64,000 nt of DNA from Aeromicrobium ginsengisoli (GCF_004134905.2 NZ_SDPQ02000002.1:434001-498000); one strand, 5' to 3'. Shown: positions 1 through 8,727, numbered from the stretch's first letter. Numbers and translations are program-made. The notes: a model not told the origin generated them from the sequence alone.

Positions 1-166
1 CTCGCCCGTGCTGGTCGGCTCCAAGGTGCGCAACCGCGTCGAGCTGCTCGAGGTCGAGGAGATCGAGAAGGGTCAGCGCGCGACGCTCCAGCACACCGTC
101 GAGATCAAGGGCCAGGACAAACCGGCCTGCGTGGCGGAGACCGTCGTGCTCCTCATGGCGTCATGA
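1..166 (+). CDS. MaoC-like hotdog dehydratase, C-terminal fragment
   Basis: Only the last 54 codons are inside the window; the reading frame is open from base 2 to a TGA at 164-166. The visible peptide (SPVLVGSKVRNRVELLEVEE..., ending ACVAETVVLLMAS) resembles the last beta-strands of MaoC/R-specific enoyl-CoA hydratase proteins, which act on acyl-CoA thioesters. The catalytic Asp/His region would lie upstream and cannot be seen. The adenosine deaminase gene follows after 12 bases on the same strand. The family call rests on the tail alone, so another hotdog-fold thioesterase remains possible. Confidence 0.6.
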   Translation, partial: SPVLVGSKVRNRVELLEVEEIEKGQRATLQHTVEIKGQDKPACVAETVVLLMAS

Positions 167-178
167 CACGATGATCCT

Positions 179-1261
179 GTGAGCGCCACGTCCCAACAGA
201 TTGCCAAGGCCCCCAAGGTCGCCCTCCACGAGCACCTCGACGGAGGTGTTCGCCCGGCGACGATCGTCGAGATCGCCGACGAGATCGGCCACGACCTGCC
301 GGCCGGTGACGCCGCGTCGCTCGGTGCGTGGTTCGAGGAGGCGTCCAGCTCTGGCTCGCTCCCGCGCTACCTCGAGACGTTCGTGCACACGGTCGCGGTG
401 ATGCAGCGTCCCGAGGACCTCGCACGCGTCGCCCGTGAGGCGGTCGTCGACCTGGCAACCGACGGCGTCGTCTACGCCGAGCTGCGCTGGGCGCCCGAGC
501 AGCACCTGTCGGCCGGCCTCTCGCTGACCGAGACCGTCGAGGCGGTGCAGGAGGGCATCGTCAAGGGCCAGGAAGAGGCCGCCGGACTGGGTCACCCGAT
601 CGTCGTGGGGCAGCTCCTCACGGCGATGCGGCACGCCAAGCGTGGCCTCGAGATCGCCGAGGTCGCCGTCGAGTACCGCGACCGTGGGGTGGCCGGGTTC
701 GACATCGCCGGCGCCGAGGACGGCTTCCCGCCGATCCTGCACCTCGAGGCGTTCGAGTACCTCCGCCGCGAGAACGCGCACTTCACGATCCACGCCGGCG
801 AGGCGTTCGGCCTGCCGTCGATCTGGCAGGCGATCCAGCGCTGCGGTGCCGAGCGTCTCGGCCACGGTGTGCGCATCGTCGACGACATCGACTTCGATGC
901 CCCGGGCGGCCCCGTGCTCGGCCGCCTCGCGGCCTACATCCGCGACCGGCGCATCCCGCTCGAGATGTGCCCGTCGTCCAACCTGCAGACCAACGCGGTG
1001 CCCGACATGCGCTCGATCGCGGACCACCCGATCGGCAAGCTCAAGGACCTCGGCTTCCGCGTCACGGTCAACTGCGACAACCGGCTCATGAGCGGTACGT
1101 CGATGAGCCGCGAGTTCCAGCTGCTGGTCGACGCGTTCGGCTACGACATCGCGGACCTGCGCTGGTTCACGATCAATGCCATGAAGAGCGCGTTCCTGCC
1201 GTTCGACCAGCGCCTCGCGCTCATCAACGACGTCATCAAGCCCGCCTACGCCGCGTTGTAG
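179..1261 (+). CDS. add: Adenosine deaminase
   Basis: This 360-residue cytosolic enzyme would deaminate adenosine (and deoxyadenosine) to inosine in purine salvage. Visible landmarks are the zinc pair H17-E-H19 in HEHLDGG, the HAGE motif with H205 and the proton donor E208, a GHG motif with H229, and MCPSSNLQT followed by NCDNRLMS, where D300 is the expected zinc/catalytic Asp. The length is normal for the family. The start is a GTG without a Shine-Dalgarno sequence; CACGAT lies seven bases upstream, as in many leaderless starts in this window. It ends 13 bases from the converging korB gene. A PNP gene near 30 kb would act on the inosine produced. Confidence 0.95.
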   Translation: MSATSQQIAKAPKVALHEHLDGGVRPATIVEIADEIGHDLPAGDAASLGAWFEEASSSGSLPRYLETFVHTVAVMQRPEDLARVAREAVVDLATDGVVYAELRWAPEQHLSAGLSLTETVEAVQEGIVKGQEEAAGLGHPIVVGQLLTAMRHAKRGLEIAEVAVEYRDRGVAGFDIAGAEDGFPPILHLEAFEYLRRENAHFTIHAGEAFGLPSIWQAIQRCGAERLGHGVRIVDDIDFDAPGGPVLGRLAAYIRDRRIPLEMCPSSNLQTNAVPDMRSIADHPIGKLKDLGFRVTVNCDNRLMSGTSMSREFQLLVDAFGYDIADLRWFTINAMKSAFLPFDQRLALINDVIKPAYAAL

Positions 1262-1274
1262 GCGTCGCGGACAG

Positions 1275-2333
1275 TCAGGCCACGGTCCAGGCGTCGGGGC
1301 CGTCGAGCAGCGCTTGCAGCGACGGCGCCTCGCCGGCGAGCACGGACTGCTCGCGGCTCAGGTCGTCGTAGGTCGGCCGCTCGACCTGGCGGAACACGCC
1401 GATCGGCGCCCGCCGCACGGCCCCGCCGTCGGTGATGCGGGACAGCGCGAACGCCGTGGTCGCGTCCGTGGCGTGCGCGTCGTGGACCAGCACGTCACCG
1501 GCGTTGGACTCGTCGACCTCGACGATGTCGACGCCACCGCCGGGCGTACGCACGACGCCGAGCCGGCCGTCTGCGCCGAAACGGATCGGCTCGCCGTGCA
1601 CGAGCGGGATGATCGCGTCGTCGCGCGTCTCCGGGTCCTTGATCGCGTCGAACGCGCCGTCGTTGAAGATCGGGCAGTTCTGATAGATCTCGACCAGCGA
1701 CGTGCCGCGGTGCCGGGCGGCTGCTGACAGGACCGCCGTGAGGTGCTTGCGGTCGGAGTCGATCGTGCGGGCCACGAATGTCGCCTCGGCGCCGAGCGCG
1801 AGAGACAGCGGGTTGAGTGGCGCGTCGATCGAGCCGAACGGCGTCGACTTGGTGACCTTGCCGGGCTCCGACGTGGGGGAGTACTGGCCCTTGGTCAGCC
1901 CGTAGATGCGGTTGTTGAACAACAGGATCGTCATGTTGACGTTGCGCCGAAGCGCATGGATCAGGTGGTTGCCGCCGATCGAGAGCGCATCGCCGTCGCC
2001 GGTCACGACCCACACGCTGAGGTCGGCGCGGGTCGTCGCGATGCCGGTCGCGATCGCGGGCGCCCGGCCGTGGATCGAGTGCAGCCCGTAGGTGTCGAGG
2101 TAGTAGGGGAACCGTGCCGCGCAGCCGATGCCGGAGATGAACACGATGTTCTCGCGGCGCAGCCCCAGCTCGGGCATGAAGCCCTGGACGGCGGCGAGGA
2201 TCGCGTAGTCGCCGCAACCGGGGCACCAACGCACCTCCTGGTCGGACGAGAAGTCCTTGCGCGTCTGCGGCCCGTCAGCAGTCGGTACGCCCTCGAGCCC
2301 GTGGCCCTGCGGCATGCCCAGATCGACGCTCAT
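1275..2333 (-). CDS. korB: 2-oxoacid (2-oxoglutarate):ferredoxin oxidoreductase, beta subunit
   Basis: This 352-residue thiamine-diphosphate subunit of a KorAB-type enzyme would oxidatively decarboxylate a 2-oxoacid, probably 2-oxoglutarate, to the acyl-CoA with ferredoxin as acceptor. WCPGCGDYAIL and GIGC supply Fe-S ligand cysteines. GDGDALSIGGNH followed by NNRIYGLTKGQ is the ThDP/Mg site, and YQNCPIFNDGAF is typical of the family. In M. tuberculosis the pair corresponds to Rv2454c-Rv2455c. The gene starts with ATGA overlapping the stop of a 27-codon micro-ORF that links it to korA, so its translation is probably coupled to korA. Substrate choice between 2-oxoglutarate and pyruvate is inferred from overall resemblance. 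Confidence 0.93.
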   Translation of the reverse strand: MSVDLGMPQGHGLEGVPTADGPQTRKDFSSDQEVRWCPGCGDYAILAAVQGFMPELGLRRENIVFISGIGCAARFPYYLDTYGLHSIHGRAPAIATGIATTRADLSVWVVTGDGDALSIGGNHLIHALRRNVNMTILLFNNRIYGLTKGQYSPTSEPGKVTKSTPFGSIDAPLNPLSLALGAEATFVARTIDSDRKHLTAVLSAAARHRGTSLVEIYQNCPIFNDGAFDAIKDPETRDDAIIPLVHGEPIRFGADGRLGVVRTPGGGVDIVEVDESNAGDVLVHDAHATDATTAFALSRITDGGAVRRAPIGVFRQVERPTYDDLSREQSVLAGEAPSLQALLDGPDAWTVA

Positions 2334-2413
2334 TCAGTCACCTGCCAAGAAGGCCCGCGATGGGCAGATGCCTGCATGAGTGCCTGATGACTCGTTGGCT
2401 GGCGCTCACTCAT
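2330..2413 (-). CDS. 27-residue micro-ORF bridging korA and korB
   Basis: This short frame encodes MSERQPTSHQALMQASAHRG and seven further residues. Its ATG overlaps the korA stop as ATGA, and its TGA overlaps the korB ATG as ATGA. A strong Shine-Dalgarno sequence (AAGGAGG) inside the last codons of korA lies four bases before its ATG. The peptide has no recognisable domain, membrane segment or cysteines. The arrangement suggests a translational bridge carrying ribosomes from korA to korB. A functional peptide is possible but not shown. Confidence 0.5.
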   Translation of the reverse strand: MSERQPTSHQALMQASAHRGPSWQVTE

Positions 2414-4272
2414 TCGCCCTCCTTGATGCACAGCTCGATGAAGTGCTGGCCGAGCTCCGCGGCACCGAACGGCATGCCACGCACGGCGTTGTAGCCCTCG
2501 GCATCGACGAGGTACGTGGCCCGCAGCAGGCTGCGCAGCTGGCCAAGGTTCATCTCCGGCACGATGACCCGGTCGTACGCGGCGAGCACCTCGCCGAGGT
2601 TGGCCGGGAACGGGTTGAGATGGCGCAGGTGAGCCTGCGCGATGCGGTGTCCCGCGAGGCGTGCCCGGCGGCAGCCGGCACCGATCGGTCCGTAGGTCGA
2701 GCCCCAGCCGATCACGAGGATCTTGGCGTGGCCGTCGGGATCGTCGACCTCGACCTCGGGGATCGACGCCGCGATGCCGTCGACCTTGGCCTGGCGCAGG
2801 CGCACCATGTGGTCGTGGTTGGCCGGATCGTACGAGATGTCGCCCGTGCCGTCGGCCTTCTCGAGACCACCGATGCGGTGCTCGAGCCCGGCGATCCCGG
2901 GCGGCGCCCAGGGGCGCGCCAGCGTCTGCGGGTCGCGGGCGTAGGGCAGGAAGGTCGTGTCGGGGTCTGCCGTGGCGAAGCCGGGCTCGATCCGTGGCAA
3001 CGACTCGACGTCGGGCAGGCTCCACGGCTCCGACCCGTTGGCGAGGTAGCCGTCGGACAACAGGATGACGGGCGTGCGATAGGTGATCGCGATCCGGGCC
3101 GCCTCGATCGCCGCGTCGAAGCAGTCGGCGGGCGACTGTGCGGCGACGACCGGCACCGGCGCCTCGCCGTTGCGGCCGTTCATCGCCTGCAGGAGGTCGG
3201 ACTGCTCGGTCTTGGTCGGCAGTCCCGTCGAAGGACCGCCGCGCTGCACGTCGATGACGACGAGCGGCAGCTCGAGCATGACGCCGAGGCCGATCGTCTC
3301 ACCCTTGAGCGCGAGGCCCGGACCTGACGTCGTCGTGACACCCAGTGACCCGGCGAAGCTCGCGCCGAGAGCGGCGCCGACACCCGCGATCTCGTCCTCG
3401 GCCTGGAACGTCGTGACGCCGAACGCCTTGTGCTTCGACAGCTCGTGGAGGATGTCCGAGGCCGGGGTGATGGGGTAGGCGCCGAGGAACACCTGCAGGC
3501 CCGACAGCTGACCGGCGGCGACGATGCCGTACGACAGGGCGGTGTTGCCGGTGATGTTGCGGTAGCGGCCGGACGGGATCACGGCCGGCTTGACGACGTA
3601 CGACACGGCGAACGACTCGGTCGTCTCGCCGTAGTTGTAGCCCGTGCGCAGGGCCGCGACGTTGGCGTCGCGGATCGCCGGCGCCCCGGCGAACTTCTTG
3701 CCGAGGAACGCGATGCTGCCGTCGATCGGTCGGCCGAACATCCAGCTGACGAGTCCGAGGGCGAACATGTTCTTGGCCCGCGAGGCGTCCTTGCGGGACA
3801 GGCCGAACTCCTCGACCGCACCGACGGTCAGGCCGGTCAGGTCGATCGCGTGCAGCTGGTAGTCGCTGAGCGACCCGTCCTCGAGCGGGTTGGACTCGTA
3901 GCCGACCCGCTTGAGGTTGCGATCGGTGAACTCGTGCGCGTCGACGATCGCCGTGCCGCCGGCCTGCAGGTCGCCGATGTTGGCCTTGAGCGCCGCGGGA
4001 TTCATCGCGATCAGGACGTCGGGGTGGTCGCCGGGCGTCAGGATGTCGTAGTCGGCGAAGTGGATCTGGAACGACGAGACGCCGGGCAGCGTGCCTGCCG
4101 GCGCACGGATCTCGGCCGGGAAGTTGGGCAGCGTCGACAGGTCGTTGCCGAAGTCGGCGGTCTCCTGCGTGAACCGGTCGCCGGTCAGCTGCATGCCGTC
4201 GCCGGAGTCACCGGCAAAACGTATGACGACACGCGTGAGCTCTTCGGTCGACTTCGACGCCGTCATCGTCAC
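2410..4272 (-). CDS. korA: 2-oxoacid (2-oxoglutarate):ferredoxin oxidoreductase, fused gamma/alpha subunit
   Basis: This 620-residue subunit partners KorB. Residues about 10-190 form the gamma-type domain that handles the CoA half reaction (start VIRFAGDSGDGMQLTGD, then NFPAEIRAPAG). The remainder is the alpha/pyrimidine-binding domain (GAYPITPASDI, TTSGPGLALKGE, QRGGPSTGLPTK). The fused order and length match actinobacterial KorA. GGCAGGTGACG precedes the ATG at 4272, giving a usable ribosome site. The gene lies downstream of lon on the same strand, but a 174-base gap with a 22-bp palindrome suggests separate transcription. A GTGTG-N8-CACAC inverted repeat just upstream could be its operator. 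Confidence 0.93.
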   Translation of the reverse strand: MTMTASKSTEELTRVVIRFAGDSGDGMQLTGDRFTQETADFGNDLSTLPNFPAEIRAPAGTLPGVSSFQIHFADYDILTPGDHPDVLIAMNPAALKANIGDLQAGGTAIVDAHEFTDRNLKRVGYESNPLEDGSLSDYQLHAIDLTGLTVGAVEEFGLSRKDASRAKNMFALGLVSWMFGRPIDGSIAFLGKKFAGAPAIRDANVAALRTGYNYGETTESFAVSYVVKPAVIPSGRYRNITGNTALSYGIVAAGQLSGLQVFLGAYPITPASDILHELSKHKAFGVTTFQAEDEIAGVGAALGASFAGSLGVTTTSGPGLALKGETIGLGVMLELPLVVIDVQRGGPSTGLPTKTEQSDLLQAMNGRNGEAPVPVVAAQSPADCFDAAIEAARIAITYRTPVILLSDGYLANGSEPWSLPDVESLPRIEPGFATADPDTTFLPYARDPQTLARPWAPPGIAGLEHRIGGLEKADGTGDISYDPANHDHMVRLRQAKVDGIAASIPEVEVDDPDGHAKILVIGWGSTYGPIGAGCRRARLAGHRIAQAHLRHLNPFPANLGEVLAAYDRVIVPEMNLGQLRSLLRATYLVDAEGYNAVRGMPFGAAELGQHFIELCIKEGE

Positions 4273-4280
4273 CTGCCTTT

Positions 4281-4298
4281 GTGTGCTCTACAACACAC
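4281..4298 (-). promoter_or_regulatory. Candidate operator upstream of korA
   Basis: The inverted repeat GTGTG-N8-CACAC begins 9 bases upstream of the korA start codon. Its position suits a repressor or activator site for korAB. No regulator is encoded next to it, so the assignment rests only on symmetry and position. Confidence 0.3.
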
Positions 4299-4367
4299 CG
4301 TACCCATGCAGGAGCAAACAATTGGCCGTTGGGCCCACGGAAACGACGACTCATTCCGTACGCAAAA

Positions 4368-4417
4368 GGTCCTTGAGCTTGTCGAAAGGAGGTTCCCTTT
4401 CGACAAGCTCAAGGACC
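4368..4417. repeat. Perfect 22-bp inverted repeat (REP-like palindrome)
   Basis: The left arm (4368-4389, beginning GGTCCTTGAGCTTG) and right arm (4396-4417) are perfect reverse complements around a 6-base loop. The core TTCGACAAGCTCA is a motif I recall as a dispersed palindromic repeat in several high-GC bacteria. It lies 30 bases after the lon stop codon and could also act as the lon transcription terminator. No second copy was found in this window. Confidence 0.8.
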
Positions 4418-4446
4418 GCGTGGCCGCTCAAGGACTCGGCGGCCCC

Positions 4447-6777
4447 TTAGGCGGCGACCGTCGCGCTGACCTCGGCGACCGGCTCGAGCGCCAGCGCCAG
4501 GATCTCGGCGACGTCGGCCACCGGGCGTACGTCGAGCTCGGCCAGGACGTCCTCGGGGACGTCGACCAGGTCGACCTCGTTGCGCGCAGGGATGAACACG
4601 GTCTTGAGACCGGCTCGCTGCGCGGCCATGAGCTTCTGCTTGACGCCGCCGATCGGCAGCACGCGACCGTTGAGGGTGACCTCGCCGGTCATGCCGACAT
4701 CGGCCCGGACGTTGCGGCCGAGCGCCAGGGACGTCAGCGCCGTGACCATCGTGACGCCCGCGGATGGGCCGTCCTTGGGCACCGCGCCGGCCGGCACGTG
4801 CAGGTGGATCGCCCGCTCGAGCGTCGCCGGATCGATGCCGATCGCGTCGGCGTGCGAGCGTACGTAGGACAGCGCGATCTGCGCCGACTCCTTCATGACG
4901 TCGCCGAGCTGCCCCGTGATCGCGAGGCTGCGGTCACCGTCGTACGCACTGGCCTCGATGAACAGCACGTCGCCGCCGAGGCCCGTCACCGCGAGTCCGG
5001 TCGAGACGCCGGGCACCGCCGTGCGCTCCTCGGACTCCGGGGTGAACCGGGGCCGGCCGACATAGTCGACGAGGGTCTGCTCGTCGACCACGACGGGCTT
5101 CACGACGTCGGGGTCGGTCAGCTTGGTCGTGACCTTGCGGAACACCTTGGCGAGCAGTCGCTCCATCTGGCGCACACCGGCCTCGCGCGTGTAGGACGCG
5201 GCGATCTCGCGCAGCGCCCCGTCCGTGATCTCGACCTCGTCAGTCGTGAGCGCGGCGCGCTCGAGCTGACGCGGTGCAAGGTACGTACGAGCGATCGCGA
5301 CCTTGTCGTCCTCGGTGTAGCCGTCGAGCTGCACGAGCTCCATGCGGTCGAGCAGCGGCTGCGGGATCTGCTCGATGACGTTGGCGGTCGCCAGGAACAG
5401 CACGTCCGACAGGTCAAGATCGAGGTCGAGGTAGTGGTCGCGGAACGTGTGGTTCTGCGCCGGGTCGAGCACCTCGAGCAACGCCGCCGCGGGATCGCCG
5501 CGGTAGTCGGCGCCGACCTTGTCGATCTCGTCGAGCAGCACGACGGGGTTCATCGAGCCTGCCTCGCCGATCGCGCGGACCAGGCGGCCCGGCAGCGCAC
5601 CGACGTACGTCCGACGGTGACCACGGATCTCCGCCTCGTCGCGCACGCCGCCGAGGGCGACGCGGACGAAGTTGCGGCCGAGGGCACGAGCGACACTCTC
5701 CCCGAGGGACGTCTTGCCGACGCCGGGAGGGCCGACGAGCGCCATGACGGCACCCGATCCGCGGCCGCCGACGACCTCGAGGCCCCGCTCGCTGCGGCGC
5801 GCGCGCACGGCGAGGTACTCCACGATGCGGTCCTTGACGTCGTCGAGGCCGTGGTGGTCGGCGTCGAGCACGGCCCGGGCGGCGGTGATGTCGGCGTTGT
5901 CCTCGGTCTTGACGCCCCAAGGGAGCTCGAGCACGGTGTCGAGCCACGTGCGGATGTAGCCGGACTCCGAGTTCTGGTCGCTGCCGCGCTCGAGCTTGCC
6001 GACCTCGCGCAGGGCGGCCTTGCGGACGTCGTCGGGGAGATCGGCCTCCTCGACCCGGGCGCGGTAGTCCTGCGTGCCCTCGGGCTCGTCATCGCCGAGC
6101 TCCTTGCGGATCGCGGCGAGCTGCTGGCGCAGCACGAACTCACGCTGGTTCTTGTCGATGCTCTCCTGCACCGACTCGGAGATCTTCTCGTTGACCTCGC
6201 TCTCGGCGAGGTAGGAGCGCGCCCACTCGATCAGCAGGGTGAGGCGCAGCTCGACCTCGGGGGTCTCGAGGAGCTCACGCTTCTGCTCGAGCTCGAGATA
6301 CGACGCGTAGCCCGCGGTGTCCGCGAGCGCGCTCGGATCGGTCAGGCGCTGGACGGAGTCGATGACCTGCCACGCGTTGCGCTTCTGCAGGATCGTCACG
6401 AGCAGGCCCTTGTAGTCGCCGGCCAGCTCACGGACGTGGTCGGTGACCGGCTCGTCGTCGATCAGCTCGGCCTCGACCCAGAGCGCGGCACCGGGGCCGG
6501 TCACGCCGCCCTGGATGTGGGCGCGCTGCTCGGCCTGGATCACGGCGCCGGGTCCGCCGCCGGGGAGGCGGCCGACCTGCTGGATCGTCGCGATCACGCC
6601 ATGCGTGGCGTAACGGTCCTCGAGTCGGGGGGCGACCAGGAGCCGGTCGTCGTTGCTGGTGCGGGCCGCGTCGACCGCGGCACGCGCGGCGTCGTCGAGC
6701 TCGATGGGGACGACCATGCCGGGCAGGACGACGACGTCCTCGAGTGCCAGCACGGGGAAGGCTTTCAGGTTGCTCAT
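4447..6777 (-). CDS. lon: ATP-dependent Lon protease
   Basis: This 776-residue cytosolic AAA+ serine protease would degrade misfolded and selected regulatory proteins. In order it has the N-terminal substrate-binding domain (about 1-200), a helical linker, the AAA+ module with Walker A GPPGVGKTS near residue 349 and a Walker B VVLLDEIDK, and the C-terminal protease domain with S672 in DGPSAG and K715 in GGVKQKLMAAQ. The Ser/Lys spacing of 43 is the canonical Lon dyad. GGAGGTGACGGC before the ATG is a near-perfect ribosome-binding site. A HAIR-type inverted repeat 96-116 bases upstream suggests heat-shock control by HspR, as known for Streptomyces lon. Confidence 0.97.
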   Translation of the reverse strand: MSNLKAFPVLALEDVVVLPGMVVPIELDDAARAAVDAARTSNDDRLLVAPRLEDRYATHGVIATIQQVGRLPGGGPGAVIQAEQRAHIQGGVTGPGAALWVEAELIDDEPVTDHVRELAGDYKGLLVTILQKRNAWQVIDSVQRLTDPSALADTAGYASYLELEQKRELLETPEVELRLTLLIEWARSYLAESEVNEKISESVQESIDKNQREFVLRQQLAAIRKELGDDEPEGTQDYRARVEEADLPDDVRKAALREVGKLERGSDQNSESGYIRTWLDTVLELPWGVKTEDNADITAARAVLDADHHGLDDVKDRIVEYLAVRARRSERGLEVVGGRGSGAVMALVGPPGVGKTSLGESVARALGRNFVRVALGGVRDEAEIRGHRRTYVGALPGRLVRAIGEAGSMNPVVLLDEIDKVGADYRGDPAAALLEVLDPAQNHTFRDHYLDLDLDLSDVLFLATANVIEQIPQPLLDRMELVQLDGYTEDDKVAIARTYLAPRQLERAALTTDEVEITDGALREIAASYTREAGVRQMERLLAKVFRKVTTKLTDPDVVKPVVVDEQTLVDYVGRPRFTPESEERTAVPGVSTGLAVTGLGGDVLFIEASAYDGDRSLAITGQLGDVMKESAQIALSYVRSHADAIGIDPATLERAIHLHVPAGAVPKDGPSAGVTMVTALTSLALGRNVRADVGMTGEVTLNGRVLPIGGVKQKLMAAQRAGLKTVFIPARNEVDLVDVPEDVLAELDVRPVADVAEILALALEPVAEVSATVAA

Positions 6778-6872
6778 GCCGTCACCTCCGTTGAAAGGGC
6801 ACGGTACGGATGCGCCGGCATGATGGCGCTGTTGGTTCGCTCGCTTCGCTCGTTCACGGGTCTCTCCTCAGA

Positions 6873-6893
6873 GTTGAGTCTGATGGGCTCAAC
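6873..6893 (-). promoter_or_regulatory. HAIR-type HspR operator upstream of lon
   Basis: The sequence GTTGAGT-N7-GCTCAAC matches the HspR-associated inverted repeat consensus CTTGAGT-N7-ACTCAAG at 11 of 14 positions, with perfect TTGAG/CTCAA half-sites and the required 7-base spacer. It lies upstream of lon. HspR control of lon is established in Streptomyces. A confident -35/-10 pair could not be placed. Confidence 0.6.
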
Positions 6894-6953
6894 TGTGCGG
6901 AGGGCGCGGTCATTCCGCCGGCAGCCCCGTGTTCGCTGTCGGCGGACTCGCGG

Positions 6954-7310
6954 TCAGTCGGAGACCGCGTACGCCGCGACGCCGGTGTCCACCAGCACGC
7001 ACGGCTCGTCGCCGACGGTCCACGCATCGTGGCCCGGCTCGATCACCACGACGTCGCCCGGGCTCACGGTGAGCTCGGTCCCGTCGTCGGACCGTACGGT
7101 CATCTGCCCTGACAGGCAGAAGCCGGTGTGCCGGGTCTGGCAGGACTCGGTGCCGGCGATCGGCTTGACGTCCTCGGACCATCGCCAGCCGGGCTCGAAC
7201 ACGCCGCGGCCGAGCGTGAATCCTTCGAGGGTGACGACGTCCAGGTGGCCGTGGGCCTTGAACGGACGGGTCTCGTGCGGGGTCTCGATGTTGAGTGATG
7301 ACGTTGACAT
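6954..7310 (-). CDS. Small cupin-domain protein
   Basis: This 118-residue protein is a single cupin barrel. An ethylene-type repeat of conserved Gly and Pro (FEPGWRWSEDVKP, then HTGFCLSGQMTV and SPGDVVVIEPGHDAWTVGDEP) marks the two cupin motifs. The frame is open further upstream, but the ATG at 7310 is preceded by GGAGATG and by no conserved protein sequence, so the short start was chosen. No DNA-binding domain is present, so it is probably an enzyme or ligand-binding protein rather than a regulator. Its substrate cannot be told. It stands alone between the secreted repeat protein and lon, on the same strand. Confidence 0.75.
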   Translation of the reverse strand: MSTSSLNIETPHETRPFKAHGHLDVVTLEGFTLGRGVFEPGWRWSEDVKPIAGTESCQTRHTGFCLSGQMTVRSDDGTELTVSPGDVVVIEPGHDAWTVGDEPCVLVDTGVAAYAVSD

Positions 7311-7421
7311 GGGGCATCTCCTGGTCGTCGATCCTTCTGGTCGGAAGGCCCCTTCATCGATGATGCGCCTGGTTCGCGGCCGTGTGAAGGGCCGGAGGAC
7401 CCCATGGCTCCGGACAGCACG

Positions 7422-7449
7422 GGAGCCCGGTCCCCGAGGGCCGGGCTCC
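7422..7449 (-). terminator. GC-rich hairpin after the secreted repeat protein gene
   Basis: GGAGCCCGG and CCGGGCTCC form a 9-bp stem with a 10-base loop, 15 bases beyond the stop codon of the gene ending at 7465. There is no T-tract, as is usual for actinobacterial hairpin terminators. Confidence 0.55.
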
Positions 7450-7464
7450 GTGGTGCCGACGGAC

Positions 7465-8727
7465 TCAGTAGACGATCGACCCCGCGACCGCCACGAAGAT
7501 CTCGGCACCGGTCTTCAACCCGCTTCGCGGCGCGAGCAGGGTGACGTGGAGCCCGACCACCTGGTTGCCGGTCGAGCTGACCGTCTGGTCGTTGACGACG
7601 ACCCTGACGACGCCCGGCACCGTGATCGTGAAGTTCGGCGTGGACGCCACGGTGATCGCCTTGCCGCCGATGACCAGCTTCACGACTTGAGTCGTCGGTG
7701 TCTGGATGCGCTCACCAGTGGAGAGCTTCTGTGACCGTGCCGTGGCCTTGACCGCGTCGGCCCTGATCAGCCCGTTCAGCACGTTCAGGCCGACGATCTC
7801 GCTGCTGTGCGTCACGTCCGCCGCTGTCGGGGACGTCACGGCGTTTGCCACGGAACGGATGACCCCGCCGGTGAGGACGAGGGGGACGTTGATCCCGGCC
7901 GTCGTGTTGGTCAGGTCGTACCCGAACGTGCCACCCGGTGGCGTGGCGATCCGGGCGGTCGGACCCGAGATCACGCTGATGCTGTCGCCCCAGACGAGCC
8001 GTGCGGTGGTGCCGTAGGCGAACCCGCCGACCGCGATGTTGTTGGACTGCTCGGTGGGCGCCAGCGTGGAGCTCGTCGGGTTGATCGTGATGGTCGTGCC
8101 GATCGGCGAGCCCTCGTACGCCTTGAGGAGCGTGACCTTGAGGGCAGATCCGGTCGTGGTGACCTTGCCGCCGTTGATGTCGACCTTCTCCTCGTTGAGG
8201 ATGACCGACGCCACGCCGGTGAGCGTGACCCCGAAGTTGTTGCTGACGTTGAGCGGGACGGTCTTGCCCTTGATCGTCACGCCGAGCAGCTGGCTGTTGC
8301 TGTCGCCGCTGAGGACCGTGCCGGTCCGCTTGGCCTCGGTGACGGTCTTGACCGCGTCGACCTTGATGAGCCCGTTGAGCAGTGACACGCCGGCCGTCTC
8401 GGCCTTCGACGTGGCGGTGATCGTCGAGTCGACCTTGGTCGCGGTGGTCTCCGTCGAGATCGCGCCGGCCTTGAGGAGCGTGCCGACCTGGGCCGAAGCC
8501 GTCGTGTTGGTCTGCTGCTTGGGGTACGTCGACCCGATGATGTTGGACGTGGCGGTCGGATCGGACGAGACCGTGCTGCCGAGCACGCGGACGTACGTTC
8601 CTCCGGCATTGGCGGAGTAGCCGTATGGAGTCGACGGATCCGGCTCATTGGCGCTGGCCGGGAGCGCAGCGGCGAGGATGAGCACGGCGGCGGACGACGC
8701 CAGGGCGATGATGTGTCGAGGAGACAT
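7465..8727 (-). CDS. Secreted protein with a duplicated beta-rich domain (choice-of-anchor P-like)
   Basis: The 420-residue product starts with a Sec signal peptide (MSPRHIIALASSAAVLILAA, cleavage probably after ASA near residue 25). The mature part is Thr/Val/Gly-rich and contains two homologous copies of about 180 residues. Each carries a LLNGLIKVDAVK / VLNGLIRADAVK segment followed by GVTIKGKTVPL / KLVIGGKAITV. It resembles actinobacterial exported proteins labelled choice-of-anchor P family; that name is from memory. It has no LPXTG signal or transmembrane tail. The ATG at 8727 was chosen because it begins the signal peptide, and GAGG precedes it by five bases. Function is unknown; a cell-surface structural role is plausible. 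Confidence 0.7.
   Translation of the reverse strand: MSPRHIIALASSAAVLILAAALPASANEPDPSTPYGYSANAGGTYVRVLGSTVSSDPTATSNIIGSTYPKQQTNTTASAQVGTLLKAGAISTETTATKVDSTITATSKAETAGVSLLNGLIKVDAVKTVTEAKRTGTVLSGDSNSQLLGVTIKGKTVPLNVSNNFGVTLTGVASVILNEEKVDINGGKVTTTGSALKVTLLKAYEGSPIGTTITINPTSSTLAPTEQSNNIAVGGFAYGTTARLVWGDSISVISGPTARIATPPGGTFGYDLTNTTAGINVPLVLTGGVIRSVANAVTSPTAADVTHSSEIVGLNVLNGLIRADAVKATARSQKLSTGERIQTPTTQVVKLVIGGKAITVASTPNFTITVPGVVRVVVNDQTVSSTGNQVVGLHVTLLAPRSGLKTGAEIFVAVAGSIVY

Noticed and set aside
6829-6858. GTTCGCTCGCTTCGCTCG as a ClgR operator before lon
   Set aside because: The right half lacks the GCG at the N5 spacing required for ClgR; it looks like a common GC-rich intergenic repeat.
3430-7734. 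A plus-strand frame of 1434 codons opposite korA and lon
   Set aside because: It is the complement of two well-supported genes, is rich in Arg, Asp, Val and Gly as expected of a shadow frame in GC-rich DNA, and has no recognisable domain.
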